Source: Candidatus Rokuibacteriota bacterium (GTDB taxonomy: Bacteria > Methylomirabilota > Methylomirabilia > Rokubacteriales > CSP1-6). From it: DNA of 53,505 nucleotides. The stretch covers positions 28,814-82,318 of the forward strand of contig QHSR01000245.1 in assembly GCA_003221635.1 (NCBI GenBank), read 5' to 3'. Of this stretch, positions 32,659 to 42,385 are shown piece by piece. Within the stretch, counting starts at the first letter, position 1, and each line of letters opens with the position of its first letter. Made by a program: the position numbers and the translations under genes. Under the pieces are notes generated by a model, which searched no databases, was not told the origin of the DNA, and was given only the letters and a program-made list of their open reading frames with translations.

Positions 32659-33759
32659 ATGCCCGGCGCGTTCACGGGCCACTACCTCGACGGCCGCAGC
32701 GCGGCGCGCCCGCAGGCGTCGATCCGCCTGATGCCGACCGGGATCGAGATCACGCTCGAGGGCGGCGGCCGCCTGTGGTGGCCGCTCAGGGAGGTACGCC
32801 AGACGCAGGGTTTCTACGCTGGCGAGCAGATCCGCCTCGAGCGCGGCGGACCGCTCGCCGAGACTCTCCTCGTCGACGATCCCACCTTCCTCGGGGCGCT
32901 GCACGACGCCGCGCCGGCCTTCGGGCGGCGCTTCCACGATCCGCGCCGGCGGCGCGCGCGGGTGCTGCTCACGATCGTGGCCGCCGTCACTGCCGTCGCC
33001 GCGGGCGCGGTCATGTACGTGTGGGCGATCCCCGCGGCGGCGGGCCTGGTCGCCGGCCGCGTGCCCGTGTCATGGGAGGAGCGGCTCGGACAGGCGGCCG
33101 TGGACCAGTTCACGGCCTCGAAGCCGCGCTGCGTCGACCCCGAGCGCGAAGCGGCCATCGGCGCGATCGTCAAGAGGCTGCTGGAGCCAGTGGCCCGGGT
33201 CCCCTACACGTTCCGCGTGACGGTGCTCGACGATCGGACGGTCAACGCGTTCGCCGTCCCCGGCGGCCAGATCATCCTCCTCCGGGGGCTCGTCGAGCGC
33301 GCGCGGACGCCGGAGGAGCTGGCCGGAGTGCTCGCGCACGAGATCCAGCACGTGCTGCATCGCCACGCGACGCGTCTTCTGCTGCAGCACGCCTCGACCG
33401 GCCTCCTGCTGGTCGCGATCTCGGGCGACCTCACGGGCGTGATGGCCTACGGCATCGAAAGCGCGCGTGTGCTGGGCACCCTGAGCTACAGCCGTCAGCT
33501 CGAGAGCGAGGCGGACATGGAAGGGCTGCGCATGCTGCTGGCCGCAGATGTCGATCCACGGGGGATGATCGCCTTCTTCGAGACGGTGCGTAGCGGAGAG
33601 AACGGGCTGCCAGCCGCGGCACGCTACCTCGCTTCCCACCCGCCCGCCGCGGACCGGATCGAGAGCCTCAAGCGTCTGGCGGCATCGATTCCGCACCGAT
33701 CCCGGCCGCTGCTGCCGGACCGGGACTGGAACGACCTCAGGCGGATCTGCAGCGGCTAG
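32659..33759 (+). CDS. M48 family metallopeptidase
   Basis: The 366-aa protein has a cytosolic ~95-residue N-terminal domain and one membrane segment at about 101-123. The M48 catalytic domain follows, with VLAHEIQHVLHRHA (zinc-binding HEIQH at 227-231) and ESEAD at 282-286, which supplies the third zinc ligand. NAFAVPGGQIILLRGLVERA and GTLSYSRQLESEAD are typical of BepA/LoiP-like peptidases that handle outer-membrane assembly or misfolded envelope proteins. ATG at 32659 lies 10 nt after the DUF898 stop. It is the last gene of the envelope cassette and is followed by a GC-rich hairpin. Confidence 0.9.
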   Translation: MPGAFTGHYLDGRSAARPQASIRLMPTGIEITLEGGGRLWWPLREVRQTQGFYAGEQIRLERGGPLAETLLVDDPTFLGALHDAAPAFGRRFHDPRRRRARVLLTIVAAVTAVAAGAVMYVWAIPAAAGLVAGRVPVSWEERLGQAAVDQFTASKPRCVDPEREAAIGAIVKRLLEPVARVPYTFRVTVLDDRTVNAFAVPGGQIILLRGLVERARTPEELAGVLAHEIQHVLHRHATRLLLQHASTGLLLVAISGDLTGVMAYGIESARVLGTLSYSRQLESEADMEGLRMLLAADVDPRGMIAFFETVRSGENGLPAAARYLASHPPAADRIESLKRLAASIPHRSRPLLPDRDWNDLRRICSG

Positions 33760-33826
33760 GAGCGCGGGAGATCGAGGAGAGCGTCACGGGTTCCCCGGGG
33801 CGTTTCGAGCCGCTCTGGGGGGCTTG

Positions 33827-33844
33827 GGGCCCCTTTCGGGGCCC
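33827..33844. terminator. GC-rich stem-loop between convergent genes
   Basis: GGGCCCC-TTTC-GGGGCCC forms a 7-bp perfect stem with a 4-nt loop. It lies 67 bp after the M48 peptidase stop and 18 bp from the stop of the convergent FIST gene. No run of T follows on either strand, so intrinsic termination would be imperfect. The position fits a bidirectional end-of-transcript structure. Confidence 0.45.
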
Positions 33845-33862
33845 AGTTAAACTAGGAACCGC

Positions 33863-34801
33863 TCAGCGGCGAGGGGCGTCGCCGAGGGCCACGACGACGA
33901 GGGAGCCGTCGGCGTCGACCGGACGGACGCCCCGTCCATACCCCGCAACGTGGTCGCAGAGCCAGCCGACGCAGGGCGTGCCGGGGTTGACCTCGCTCTT
34001 GATCGCGGCCCACTCCTCGGCCGCTGCGCGGCCGAGCGCCCGGTGGCGCGCGCTCGATTCGATCACGAGGACCAGCCGGGCACCGTCACCCTCGAGCCGC
34101 TTGAGGGCCGTCCGCGTCGCATCGACCGACGCCTGGATGAGGGTCTCGGGGTCCGGCGCCGAGCGCGCCTCGAAGCCTTCGGCGTAACCGAGTCCCGTCG
34201 AGTAGGCGGCCTCCAAGCACGCGGCACTGGCGAGCGGCTCGCTAGACGAGGCGCCGTACACCACCGGCGACGAGAGGACGCTGCAGACCGTCCGCATCTT
34301 GGGCCCCATCAGAACGCGCCACGGCTGCAGGAAGGCCTCCGCGGGCGTCCCAAAGCCAGGCTTCACGAACGCGAGGCCGAGGCCCCGTGGGTACCGCATC
34401 CGGAACGGCCAGCCTGCGAGGATGAGCCGTGCCGCCCCCTGCCCCGCCTCGGTCAGATCACGGCCGCCCGCGGCGGCGACCCCGCTCACGGCCCCTTCCC
34501 CGTTGGTGAGGCAGACGACGAGTGCCCCGGCCGTCACGGCGCCGTTGTGAGTGAGGATCGCCGAGGTAGCGCCTCCGGCGACGCCGACGGGACCGAGCAC
34601 GCCCCGGATCATCGGGACCACGTCCTGGGCGGGCACGCCTGCGGTGACGAGGAGCACGAGATCAGGTGCGGTGCCGTGGAGCCCCGAGCGCGCCATCGCG
34701 GTCGCGCGCACGGCGGCCCAGATCGCGTCCTGGTGCGAGGCGAAGCCTATACCGATCTTGAGAGTCTTCGACTCGGTTTCGACGGGGATGCTCGCGTACA
34801 T
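33863..34801 (-). CDS. FIST domain protein
   Basis: The 312-aa protein fits the FIST (F-box and intracellular signal transduction) sensor family. It has KIGIGFASHQDAIWAAVRATAMA near the N-terminus, APDLVLLVTAGVP, GVAGGATSAILTHNGAV, and a FIST_C-like half with LVLVIESSARHRALGRAAAEEWAAI and GYGRGVRPVDADGSLVVVAL. Such proteins are thought to bind small ligands such as amino acids and often sit near signalling genes. The sigma-54 response regulator lies directly upstream on the same strand. I prefer ATG at 34801; the track start at 34831 is a TTG. Confidence 0.75.
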   Translation of the reverse strand: MYASIPVETESKTLKIGIGFASHQDAIWAAVRATAMARSGLHGTAPDLVLLVTAGVPAQDVVPMIRGVLGPVGVAGGATSAILTHNGAVTAGALVVCLTNGEGAVSGVAAAGGRDLTEAGQGAARLILAGWPFRMRYPRGLGLAFVKPGFGTPAEAFLQPWRVLMGPKMRTVCSVLSSPVVYGASSSEPLASAACLEAAYSTGLGYAEGFEARSAPDPETLIQASVDATRTALKRLEGDGARLVLVIESSARHRALGRAAAEEWAAIKSEVNPGTPCVGWLCDHVAGYGRGVRPVDADGSLVVVALGDAPRR

Positions 34802-34910
34802 AGTTCCGAGCGTCTGCAGCCGGGGTGCCAACCGGAAGGGGCTGAAAGATCAGGGGCTTTCTTCATCGATTGACGGCGGTGGGTGTCAGTTCGGCAACAG
34901 GTGTGCCTTT

Positions 34911-36263
34911 TTAGAGCATGCCGTACTCCTTCAAACGACGATAGATCGTCCGCCGAGAAATCCCGAGAGCGCTCGCGGCCGCCTCCTTGTCGTCCTTGTA
35001 AAATGCGAGCGCGCGCAGGATCAGGTCCTTTTCAACGTCGGCGAGTCGGGGGACCGTCCCGCTCTGGGGAATGGACACCGAGGGCACCGACGCGTTGCCG
35101 AGGACCGGAAGATCCGCGAGCCCGATCTGCTCCCGCGCGCCCATGGCGAAGGCTCGCTCGATGACGTTCTCGAGCTCGCGCACATTGCCCGGGAAATCGT
35201 ACCCGCCGAGCGTGGCCAGTGCGTCCGGCGTGATGCCCTTCACGTCCCGCCTGAAGCGCCGGTTGTAACGGCGCAGGAAATGGTTCACGAGCGCCGGAAT
35301 GTCCTCGCGCCGGGCGCGCAGCGGCGGCAGGCTCACGCGGACCACGTTCAACCGGTAGTAGAGGTCCTGGCGGAAACGTCCGTCGGCGATCGAGCGGTCG
35401 AGGTCGCGGTTCGTCGCAGCGATGACGCGGACGTCGACCGGATGCGCCTTGGTCGAGCCGACCGGTCGCACCTGCATCTCCTGCAGCACGCGCAGGAGCT
35501 TCACCTGGAGGCCCGGCGACAGCTCGGCGATCTCGTCCAGGAAGATCGTGCCGTCGTGGGCGCCGCGGAAGAGGCCGAGCGCGTCCGACACAGCGCCCGA
35601 GAAGGCGCCGCGGACGTGACCGAAGAACTCGGATTCGAGCAGGTCTTCCGGGATTGCGCTGCAGTTCACCGGAATGAAGGGCCCTTTGTTGCGGTTCGAG
35701 AGCCGGTGGATCGCCGCGGCCACCAGCTCCTTGCCGGTGCCGCTCTCCCCCTCGATGAGCACCGGCGAGTCCGTGGTGGCCACCTTGCCGATGATCTCCT
35801 TCACGCGCTGCATTGGCTGCGCGTTGCCGACGAGCTCGTTGACGGTCAACTCCTCGCCCAGGCGCGTGCGGAGCGACTGGACCTCGCCCTTCAGGAATCG
35901 CTTCTCCGTCACGCGCGCCATGAGGTGGCGCAGCTCGTCGAGGATCAGTGGTTTGGACAGGTAGTCGTACGCGCCTTCCTTGAGGGCCTCGACGGCGGAG
36001 GCGATCGTGGGGTAGCCGGTCATCACGACGACCTCGATGGATTCGTCGTGGCGCTTGATCTCGCGGAGGAGATCGAGGCCGCTCATCTCCGGCATGCGGA
36101 TGTCGGTGATGGCCGCGTCGTACAGCTCTAAGCGGATCGCCTCGAGCGCCTCCGCGCCGGTGCCGACGCATCCCACCTGGTAGCCCCACTGTGTGAGGGC
36201 TTCCTTCAGGAGCTTCAGGATCGAGGGCTCGTCGTCAACTACGAGGATCTTTGCGACTTCCAT
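34911..36263 (-). CDS. Sigma-54-dependent response regulator (NtrC/AtoC type)
   Basis: The 450-aa protein has a receiver domain (LVVDDEPS, phosphoacceptor D54 in TDIRMPEMSG, conserved K near 104). The AAA+ ATPase follows, with Walker A GESGTGKE at 172-179 and Walker B GTIFLDEI near 238-245. A Fis-type helix-turn-helix (KEAAASALGISRRTIYRRLKEYG) ends the protein. It would activate RNA polymerase with sigma-54 after phosphorylation. The sigma-54 contact loop reads GAFSGA at 219-224 instead of the usual GAFTGA. No histidine kinase is adjacent; one lies at 43729. ATG at 36263 is the natural start. Confidence 0.93.
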   Translation of the reverse strand: MEVAKILVVDDEPSILKLLKEALTQWGYQVGCVGTGAEALEAIRLELYDAAITDIRMPEMSGLDLLREIKRHDESIEVVVMTGYPTIASAVEALKEGAYDYLSKPLILDELRHLMARVTEKRFLKGEVQSLRTRLGEELTVNELVGNAQPMQRVKEIIGKVATTDSPVLIEGESGTGKELVAAAIHRLSNRNKGPFIPVNCSAIPEDLLESEFFGHVRGAFSGAVSDALGLFRGAHDGTIFLDEIAELSPGLQVKLLRVLQEMQVRPVGSTKAHPVDVRVIAATNRDLDRSIADGRFRQDLYYRLNVVRVSLPPLRARREDIPALVNHFLRRYNRRFRRDVKGITPDALATLGGYDFPGNVRELENVIERAFAMGAREQIGLADLPVLGNASVPSVSIPQSGTVPRLADVEKDLILRALAFYKDDKEAAASALGISRRTIYRRLKEYGML

Positions 36264-36293
36264 ACCCTTTCTTCGACTCTAGCACGACCAAGA

Positions 36294-36306
36294 TGTCAAA
36301 CTGACA
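36294..36306. promoter_or_regulatory. Palindromic operator-like site upstream of the response regulator
   Basis: TGTCA-AAC-TGACA is a perfect 5-bp dyad with a 3-bp centre, 31 bp upstream of the response regulator ATG in the divergent gap toward trxA. TTGACA lies on the minus strand within it. It could be an operator or part of a promoter; no regulator can be named. Confidence 0.35.
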
Positions 36307-36399
36307 AGCTATATGTCGAGCTCCCGGAGGGTCTCCCCTTGCGCCGAATGTGGGCCCATGTTAGCGTGGGCGTTGACTTTTTACCGAGGAGACCGCTAC

Positions 36400-36729
36400 A
36401 TGGCGAACACCGAGACCGTCCACCTCACCGAAGAGAATTTCGATCAGACGCTCGGCCGAGATACCGGGGTCATGATGGTGGACTTCTGGGCGGAGTGGTG
36501 CGGACCCTGCCGCGCCATCGCGCCCCTGCTGGAGGACCTCGCCAGGGAATCGGCGGGCAAAGTGACGCTCGCCAAGGTCAACGTAGACGAGAACCCCGGG
36601 CTCGCCGCGCGCTATGGGATCCGCTCGATCCCGACAATCCTGTTCGTGAAGGGCGGCAAAGTCGCCGACCAAGTGATCGGCGCGGTGCCCCGGGCGAAGC
36701 TTCAAGCGAAGCTGGACGCTCTCGCCTAA
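36400..36729 (+). CDS. trxA: Thioredoxin
   Basis: This 109-aa protein is a complete classical thioredoxin. VDFWAEWCGPCRAIAPLLEDLA carries the redox pair in WCGPC, KVNVDENPGLAARYGIRSIPTILF contains the cis-proline, and FVKGGKVADQVIGAVPRAKL ends the fold. It reduces protein disulfides in the cytoplasm. GAGGAG precedes the ATG at 36400. The track start at 36313 would add 29 residues that no thioredoxin has. Confidence 0.95.
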   Translation: MANTETVHLTEENFDQTLGRDTGVMMVDFWAEWCGPCRAIAPLLEDLARESAGKVTLAKVNVDENPGLAARYGIRSIPTILFVKGGKVADQVIGAVPRAKLQAKLDALA

Positions 36730-36831
36730 CGCGCCCCCGGCGGGGACCGCATCAGCACCTCCGGTACAGGCATCCCGTCACTCTCCCCGAGTCGTGACGA
36801 GTTCCGGGCTCTCGCGGCACAGGGCAATCTT

Positions 36832-38289
36832 GTGCCCGTGTTCGCCGAGTTGCCGGCCGACCTCGACACGCCGCTGTCCGCCTATCTGCGCTTGCGGCCG
36901 GGCCCGTACTCGTTCCTGCTCGAGTCCGTCGAGGGCGGCGAGGTGTGGGCGCGCTATTCGTTCCTTGGCGTCGATCCGCTGATGGTCATGACGGCGAAGA
37001 ACGGCCGGCTCACGCTCAGTCGGAACGGCCGGACCGAGCGGCTGCCGGAGGGCAATCCGCTCGTGGCCGTACGTGATCTCCTCCGGCAGTTCCAGCCGGT
37101 AGCAGTGCCAGGCCTGCCGAGGTTCCAGGGCGGCGCCGTCGGCTACCTCGCCTACGACATGGTCCACCATATGGAGCGGCTGCCACGCACCGCGAACGAC
37201 GACCTCGGGCTGCCGGACGCGGTGTTCCTCTTCACCGACACGCTGCTCGTCTTCGATAACCTTCGCCATCGACTGCTCGTCATCGCCAATGCGGTCGTGG
37301 ACCGGCGTGATCCCGCGGCGCTCGACCGCGCCTACGACCGCGCCGCCGTCCGCATCGGGATGACGCTCGCAAAGCTCGCGCGCCCGGCGCGGCCGCCGTC
37401 CACGTTCGCTCTGTCCGCGACGGCGCCGCTCCTGGCCGAAGGCGAGGAGGGCTTCACCTCGACGATGAACGAGGCTCAGTTCACTGATGCCGTCCACCGG
37501 GCGAAGGAGTTCATCGCCGCGGGGGACGCCTACCAGATCGTGCTGTCGCGCCGGCTCGACTGCCGCCTCACGGCCGATCCGTTCACTATTTACCGGGCGC
37601 TCCGGACGATCAACCCGTCACCGTACCTCTCCTTTCTCCGGTTCGGCCCGCTGTCCATCGTGGGCTCGTCGCCCGAGGTGCTGGTGCGCGTCGAGGGCAA
37701 TCGCGTCGATCTGCGCCCGATTGCCGGCACGCACCCGCGCGGCGCCACCGAGACCGAAGACCGCGAGATCGAGGAGCGGCTCCGGAACGACCCGAAGGAG
37801 CGCGCGGAGCACGTGATGCTCGTCGACCTCGGGCGGAACGACGTCGGACGCGTGTCCGAGCTGGGGTCGGTCAAGGTCACCGAGTTCATGGAAATCGAGC
37901 GCTACTCGCACGTGATGCACCTGGTGAGCCACGTGACCGGCAAGCTCAAGGCCGGCAGTGACGCGCTCGACGTGCTCCAGGCGTGCTTCCCCGCCGGCAC
38001 CCTCAGCGGGGCGCCGAAGATCCGCGCAATGGAGATCATCGACGAGCTGGAGCCGACCCAGCGGGGACCCTACGGCGGCGCCGTCGGCTACGTCTCCTAC
38101 TCGGGCAACCTCGACTCGTGCATCACGATCCGTACCGTCGTGTGTCACGGCCGGCGCGCCTTCATCCAGGTGGGCGCCGGCATCGTGGCCGACTCCGATC
38201 CGAAGACCGAGTGGCTCGAGACGTGCTCCAAGGCGCGTGGTATGGTCCTGGCGCTGCGGATGGCCTCCGGGACGCCGTCGCGACAATGA
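36832..38289 (+). CDS. trpE: Anthranilate synthase component I
   Basis: TrpE makes anthranilate from chorismate with ammonia supplied by TrpG. The protein has the tryptophan-feedback motif LLES ([20 protein letters not shown]). Its chorismate-binding domain includes [52 protein letters not shown] and [17 protein letters not shown]. From GTG at 36832 it is 485 aa with AGGG 7 nt upstream. However, the same frame upstream encodes SRDEFRALAAQGNL, the usual TrpE N-terminus, with no ATG, GTG or TTG back to the trxA stop. The true start may be non-canonical (ATC at 36772), or the N-terminus may be shortened. It overlaps trpG by 4 nt. Confidence 0.93.
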   Translation: MPVFAELPADLDTPLSAYLRLRPGPYSFLLESVEGGEVWARYSFLGVDPLMVMTAKNGRLTLSRNGRTERLPEGNPLVAVRDLLRQFQPVAVPGLPRFQGGAVGYLAYDMVHHMERLPRTANDDLGLPDAVFLFTDTLLVFDNLRHRLLVIANAVVDRRDPAALDRAYDRAAVRIGMTLAKLARPARPPSTFALSATAPLLAEGEEGFTSTMNEAQFTDAVHRAKEFIAAGDAYQIVLSRRLDCRLTADPFTIYRALRTINPSPYLSFLRFGPLSIVGSSPEVLVRVEGNRVDLRPIAGTHPRGATETEDREIEERLRNDPKERAEHVMLVDLGRNDVGRVSELGSVKVTEFMEIERYSHVMHLVSHVTGKLKAGSDALDVLQACFPAGTLSGAPKIRAMEIIDELEPTQRGPYGGAVGYVSYSGNLDSCITIRTVVCHGRRAFIQVGAGIVADSDPKTEWLETCSKARGMVLALRMASGTPSRQ

Positions 38290-38855
38290 TCCTCGTCATC
38301 GACAACTACGACTCCTTCACGTACAACCTCGTCCAGTACCTGGACGAGCTGGGCGCGACGCTGGAGGTCGTGCGCAACGACGCCGTGAGCTGTGACGCGA
38401 TCGCTGCGCTCAAGCCCGAGCGCGTGGTGATCTCCCCCGGTCCGGGCACGCCCGACCAGGCGGGGGTGTCTCTCGAGGTGATCCGCCGGCTCGGGCCCGG
38501 CACGCCGATCCTCGGCGTCTGTCTCGGCCACCAGGCGATCGGCCAGGCCTATGGCGCCACGGTCGCGCGCGCGAAGACCCAGATGCACGGCAAGACGTCG
38601 GCGATCCGCCACGACGGCCGCGGGGTCTTTGCGGGCCTCGGGAACCCCTTCGTCGCTACGCGCTACCACTCGCTCGCGGTCCTACGCGACACCGTCCCCG
38701 ACGTGCTGGAGGTGACGGCCTGGGCCGAGGACGGGGAGATCATGGGCCTCCGTCACCGGCGCGACCCGGTCGAAGGCGTCCAGTTCCATCCCGAGTCGAT
38801 CCTGACGGTCGAGGGAAAGCAGCTTTTGAGAAACTTCCTCATCGGTCCCGGATGA
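38286..38855 (+). CDS. trpG: Anthranilate/aminodeoxychorismate synthase glutamine amidotransferase
   Basis: The 189-aa class I glutamine amidotransferase has [29 protein letters not shown], the catalytic cysteine in [11 protein letters not shown] and the His-Glu pair in [11 protein letters not shown]. It delivers ammonia to TrpE and may serve PabB too. It starts in an ATGA overlap with trpE and ends in an ATGA overlap with thiL. No trpD or trpC follows, so the tryptophan operon is split. Confidence 0.93.
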   Translation: MILVIDNYDSFTYNLVQYLDELGATLEVVRNDAVSCDAIAALKPERVVISPGPGTPDQAGVSLEVIRRLGPGTPILGVCLGHQAIGQAYGATVARAKTQMHGKTSAIRHDGRGVFAGLGNPFVATRYHSLAVLRDTVPDVLEVTAWAEDGEIMGLRHRRDPVEGVQFHPESILTVEGKQLLRNFLIGPG

Positions 38856-39877
38856 CCACCCCCCCTGCGACCGAGCGGCGCCTGATCGAGATCATCCGGC
38901 GGGCGGTCCGGAAGGCGTCAGGGGTCCGTGTTGGAATCGGCGACGACTGCGCGGTCCTCGAGCCGGACGCCGGAAGCCTCCTTCTGGCAACGACCGACCT
39001 GCTCATCGAGGACGTGCACTTCCGGCGTCGCTGGGCCACGCCCACCGACATCGGCTGGAAAGCGCTCGCCGTGAACCTCTCCGACATCGCCGCGATGGGC
39101 GGCCGGCCCCGCTGGGCCCTGATCGCGCTCGCCTGCCCGGAGGCCGTTGGGCTCGACGAGGCCGAGGCCTTCTACGCTGGGGTCCGGGCGCTCGCGTCGG
39201 AGCACGACGTGACGATCGTCGGCGGGGACACCGCTGCATCGCCCCGGGGCTGGATCGTCAACATGACACTGCTCGGCGAGGCGGTCCGGCCACCGATCAC
39301 CCGGTCAACGGCGCGCGGCGGCGACGTGATCGCCGTGACGGGGTCGCTGGGGCGTTCCGCGGCCGGGCTCGCGCTCCTGGAGGCGACCCCGGCGCCGCGC
39401 GGCGTGACCGCCGCCGAGGCGACCGACGTCACGACCGCGCACCTGAGGCCCCGGCCACGGACCCGAGAAGGGCAGTGGCTCGCCGCGGCCGGGGGCGTCA
39501 CGTCGATGATCGATCTCTCCGACGGCCTCGCGACCGATCTCGGCCACCTGTGTGAGGAGAGCGGGCTCGGTGCGCGCGTGGAGCTCGGAAGGCTCCCCGT
39601 GGAGGCCACGGTGCATGCCGTAGCGCGGGCGCTCGATCGGGAGGCGCTGGCGTGGGCCACCGGCGGCGGCGAGGACTACGAGCTCCTCCTCACCTGCGCG
39701 CCAGAGGCGTTCGAGCGCCTGGCCGGGGGGCTCGCGGCGACGATCGGGACACGGCTCAGCGCGGTGGGCGAGATGACGGCCGCCGCCGACGGCGTCCGGT
39801 ACGTCGACGCCGGCGGGCAGCCCATCCCTGTCCGCGCCGGGTTCGAGCATTTCGTGACGGGGCGCGCCCGTGTCTGA
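38852..39877 (+). CDS. thiL: Thiamine-monophosphate kinase
   Basis: The 341-aa protein phosphorylates thiamine phosphate to thiamine pyrophosphate. It shows [70 protein letters not shown] and [13 protein letters not shown], all ThiL motifs for metal, ATP and substrate binding. ATG at 38852 overlaps trpG by 4 nt, and the gene overlaps the next start by 8 nt. Coupling to trpEG is unusual in function but consistent with the compact operon style here. Confidence 0.93.
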   Translation: MTTPPATERRLIEIIRRAVRKASGVRVGIGDDCAVLEPDAGSLLLATTDLLIEDVHFRRRWATPTDIGWKALAVNLSDIAAMGGRPRWALIALACPEAVGLDEAEAFYAGVRALASEHDVTIVGGDTAASPRGWIVNMTLLGEAVRPPITRSTARGGDVIAVTGSLGRSAAGLALLEATPAPRGVTAAEATDVTTAHLRPRPRTREGQWLAAAGGVTSMIDLSDGLATDLGHLCEESGLGARVELGRLPVEATVHAVARALDREALAWATGGGEDYELLLTCAPEAFERLAGGLAATIGTRLSAVGEMTAAADGVRYVDAGGQPIPVRAGFEHFVTGRARV

Positions 39878-41144
39878 CACCCTCGGCCTGGGGTTGCTGG
39901 CCCTCGGCATCCTCATCGTCTGCTCCGCGATCCTCACGGGCGCCGAGGCCGCGTACTTCTCCCTGGGCCGCGCCCGGCTGAGACAAGTCGCCGCGAAGAG
40001 CGAGGCGGAAGGCGCGCCCAAGCCGCTCATCGAGCGCCCGCACGAGCTGCTCGTCACACTGCTGGTCGGCATCACGGTCATCAACATCGGGGCCGCCGCG
40101 ATCGCGGCGACGATCGCCGACAGCCTCTTCGGTCCGAGCTGGGGGCTGTTCGTCGAGATGATCGTGTTGATCTTCGTCCTGACGACCTTCGGCGAAGTCC
40201 TGCCGATGACGCTCGCGGTCAAGTACCCGGAGCGGTTCCTGGCCTTCGCCGGACGCCCGGTGGCGTGGCTCGGCGTGCTCCTGGCGCCCGTGCGCGCCGC
40301 CCTCGCGGGACTGACGGCGCTGACGGTCAGCCTCATCGGCCGCGGACGCGTCGAGCAGGCGATGCTCAGCGAGGAGGAGCTGCGGACACTCGTCGACGTC
40401 GGCGCGAGCGAGGGTGTCGTCGAGCGTGAAGAGCGCGAGATGATCCACAAGGTGTTCGAGCTGGAAGACACCCTCGTCCGATCGGTCATGGTACCGCGCC
40501 CCGACATGGTCTGCCTCGACGTCGAGACGCCGGCGGCGGAGATCCTGCCGGCGCTCCGCGAGCACTTGCATTCGCGCGTGCCAGTGTACGAGGGCTCGAT
40601 CGACGTCATCGTGGGCATCCTGTACACCAAGGATCTGCTGCCCTACATGGAGGGGTTACCGGTGGGGTTCGACCTCCGCGCCCACCTGCACCCCCCGTAC
40701 TTCGTGCCGGAGTCCAAGCGCGCGGACATGCTGCTCCAGGAGTTCCAGGCCAAGAAGCTCCACATGGCGATCGTGGTGGACGAGTACGGGGGCACCGCCG
40801 GCCTCGTCACCCTGGAGGATCTCCTGGAGGAGCTGGTGGGTGATATCTCCGACGAGTACGACGAGCCCGAGCGCCTGATCCAGCGGGTGGACGCGAAGAC
40901 CTTCCGGGTGGCCGGCAAGCTGCCGCTCGAGGAGCTCAATGCCGTCACCGGGCTCAAGATCACCAACGAGGGCTATGACACCGTCGGCGGCTGGGTGCTC
41001 GACCTCTTCGGACGCGTGCCGCGGCGGTCCGAGCGCTTTGAAACGCCGGAGCTCTGGCTGACGGTGGAGAAGGTGGAGCGGACGCGAATTCTCGAGGTGC
41101 TCGTCTCGCTCAAGAAGCCCGCTCCGAAGGAGGCGGCCGCGTGA
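39870..41144 (+). CDS. CNNM/CorC (HlyC) family transporter with CBS domains
   Basis: The 424-aa protein has an N-terminal DUF21/CNNM membrane domain with about four hydrophobic segments (GLLALGILIVCSAILTGAEAA onward). A pair of CBS domains follows (VRSVMVPRPDMVCLDVETPA, KKLHMAIVVDEYGGTAGLVTLEDLLEELVGDI), then a CorC_HlyC transporter-associated domain at the C-terminus (FRVAGKLPLEELNAVTGL). Relatives export Mg2+ or similar divalent ions. GTG at 39870 overlaps thiL. The stop overlaps the paralogous next gene in GTGA. Confidence 0.9.
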   Translation: MSDTLGLGLLALGILIVCSAILTGAEAAYFSLGRARLRQVAAKSEAEGAPKPLIERPHELLVTLLVGITVINIGAAAIAATIADSLFGPSWGLFVEMIVLIFVLTTFGEVLPMTLAVKYPERFLAFAGRPVAWLGVLLAPVRAALAGLTALTVSLIGRGRVEQAMLSEEELRTLVDVGASEGVVEREEREMIHKVFELEDTLVRSVMVPRPDMVCLDVETPAAEILPALREHLHSRVPVYEGSIDVIVGILYTKDLLPYMEGLPVGFDLRAHLHPPYFVPESKRADMLLQEFQAKKLHMAIVVDEYGGTAGLVTLEDLLEELVGDISDEYDEPERLIQRVDAKTFRVAGKLPLEELNAVTGLKITNEGYDTVGGWVLDLFGRVPRRSERFETPELWLTVEKVERTRILEVLVSLKKPAPKEAAA

Positions 41145-42385
41145 GCCTCCTCTGGCTGGCCGGACTGTGTCTGCTGCTCACGATGTTCTTCTCGGCGGCG
41201 GAGATGGCGTTCATCGCCGCCAACCGGCTGCGCCTGCGGCACCTGGCCGAGGAGGGGAGCACGACCGCGGCGCTCTACCTCGAAGCGTTTCGCCAGCCCG
41301 AGCGCGCGCTCTCGACGGCGATGATCGGGGTGACGATGGCCCACATCGTGGCCGGCTCGGCGGTGACCTGGACCCTCCTGCCGGCGCTGGGGGCGTGGGC
41401 GCCGCTGGTCGCGACGCTCCTCCTGACCCCGGTGATGCTCGTCTTCGGCGAGATCATCCCGAAGGCCATCGCGCGGGAGTGGGCGACGAGCCTGATCCTG
41501 ACTCTCTACCGGCCGCTGACCTGGGCGGCGACGCTGCTGGTACCGTTCGTGGCGTTCGCGAACTTCGTCGTCGGCGCGATCCTGCGAACCTTCGGCGGGC
41601 GTCAGGTCGACATGCGCGCCTTCGTCTCGCGCGAGGAGCTGAAGGCGCTGCTCCAGATGCAGCCCGGCGAGGCGGACGTGACGACCCACGAGGCGCAGCT
41701 GATCGACAAGATCTTCGACCTCGGCGACACGACCGTGCGCGAGGTCATGGTGCCGCTGGTCGAGGTCGCCACGCTCCCCGACACGGCGACGCCACGTGAC
41801 GCCATCGCGTGCGTCCTGGAACGCGGGTTCTCGCGGATCCCGATCTACCGACGGCGCGAGACCAACATCGTGGGCGTGGTCGGTGTGAAGGATCTGCTGA
41901 GCCGCGGCGCGTCGGTGAGGACCCTGGACGAGCTGAAACGCCCGCCGTATTATGTGCCGGAAACCAAGCGCATCGACGACCTGCTCCGCGAGATGCAGCG
42001 CAACCGCACCCACATGGCCGTCGTCGTGGACGAGTACGGTGGCTCGACCGGCGTCGTGACGCTCGAGGACGTTCTCGAGGAGATCGTGGGCGACATCCAC
42101 GACGAGCACGAGCGGGCGCCCGCGGCGGCGGAGCGGCTGCCCGACGGGAGCTACCGGGTCGCCGCGCGCGCGAACATCGATGAGCTGAACGAGGCGTTCG
42201 ACTGGACTCTGCCGAAGCGGGACTACGAGACCGTCGCGGGGCTCGTGCTCGCGACGCTGCATCGGATCCCCCGGCCGGGCGAGGGGTTCCAGGTCCCGGG
42301 CTATTCGATCACCGTGCTCGAGGCCGACGCTCGGCGCGTCATGGCGGTGAAGATCGTGCCGGTCGCCGGCACCAACAGTTCATAG
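41141..42385 (+). CDS. Second CNNM/CorC family transporter, tandem paralog
   Basis: The 414-aa protein has the same architecture as the previous gene: DUF21/CNNM membrane domain ([20 protein letters not shown]), two CBS domains ([51 protein letters not shown]) and a CorC_HlyC end ([18 protein letters not shown]). Similarity between the two is distributed along the chain, indicating an old duplication. GTG at 41141 lies in a GTGA overlap, so equal production and a heterodimer are plausible. Its stop codon lies inside the first copy of the 58-bp direct repeat. Confidence 0.9.
   Translation: MSLLWLAGLCLLLTMFFSAAEMAFIAANRLRLRHLAEEGSTTAALYLEAFRQPERALSTAMIGVTMAHIVAGSAVTWTLLPALGAWAPLVATLLLTPVMLVFGEIIPKAIAREWATSLILTLYRPLTWAATLLVPFVAFANFVVGAILRTFGGRQVDMRAFVSREELKALLQMQPGEADVTTHEAQLIDKIFDLGDTTVREVMVPLVEVATLPDTATPRDAIACVLERGFSRIPIYRRRETNIVGVVGVKDLLSRGASVRTLDELKRPPYYVPETKRIDDLLREMQRNRTHMAVVVDEYGGSTGVVTLEDVLEEIVGDIHDEHERAPAAAERLPDGSYRVAARANIDELNEAFDWTLPKRDYETVAGLVLATLHRIPRPGEGFQVPGYSITVLEADARRVMAVKIVPVAGTNSS

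Noticed and set aside
36373-36378. TTGACT as a -35 box for trxA
   Set aside because: A -10 at 17 bp would overlap the start codon, and none of the sequence there resembles TATAAT.
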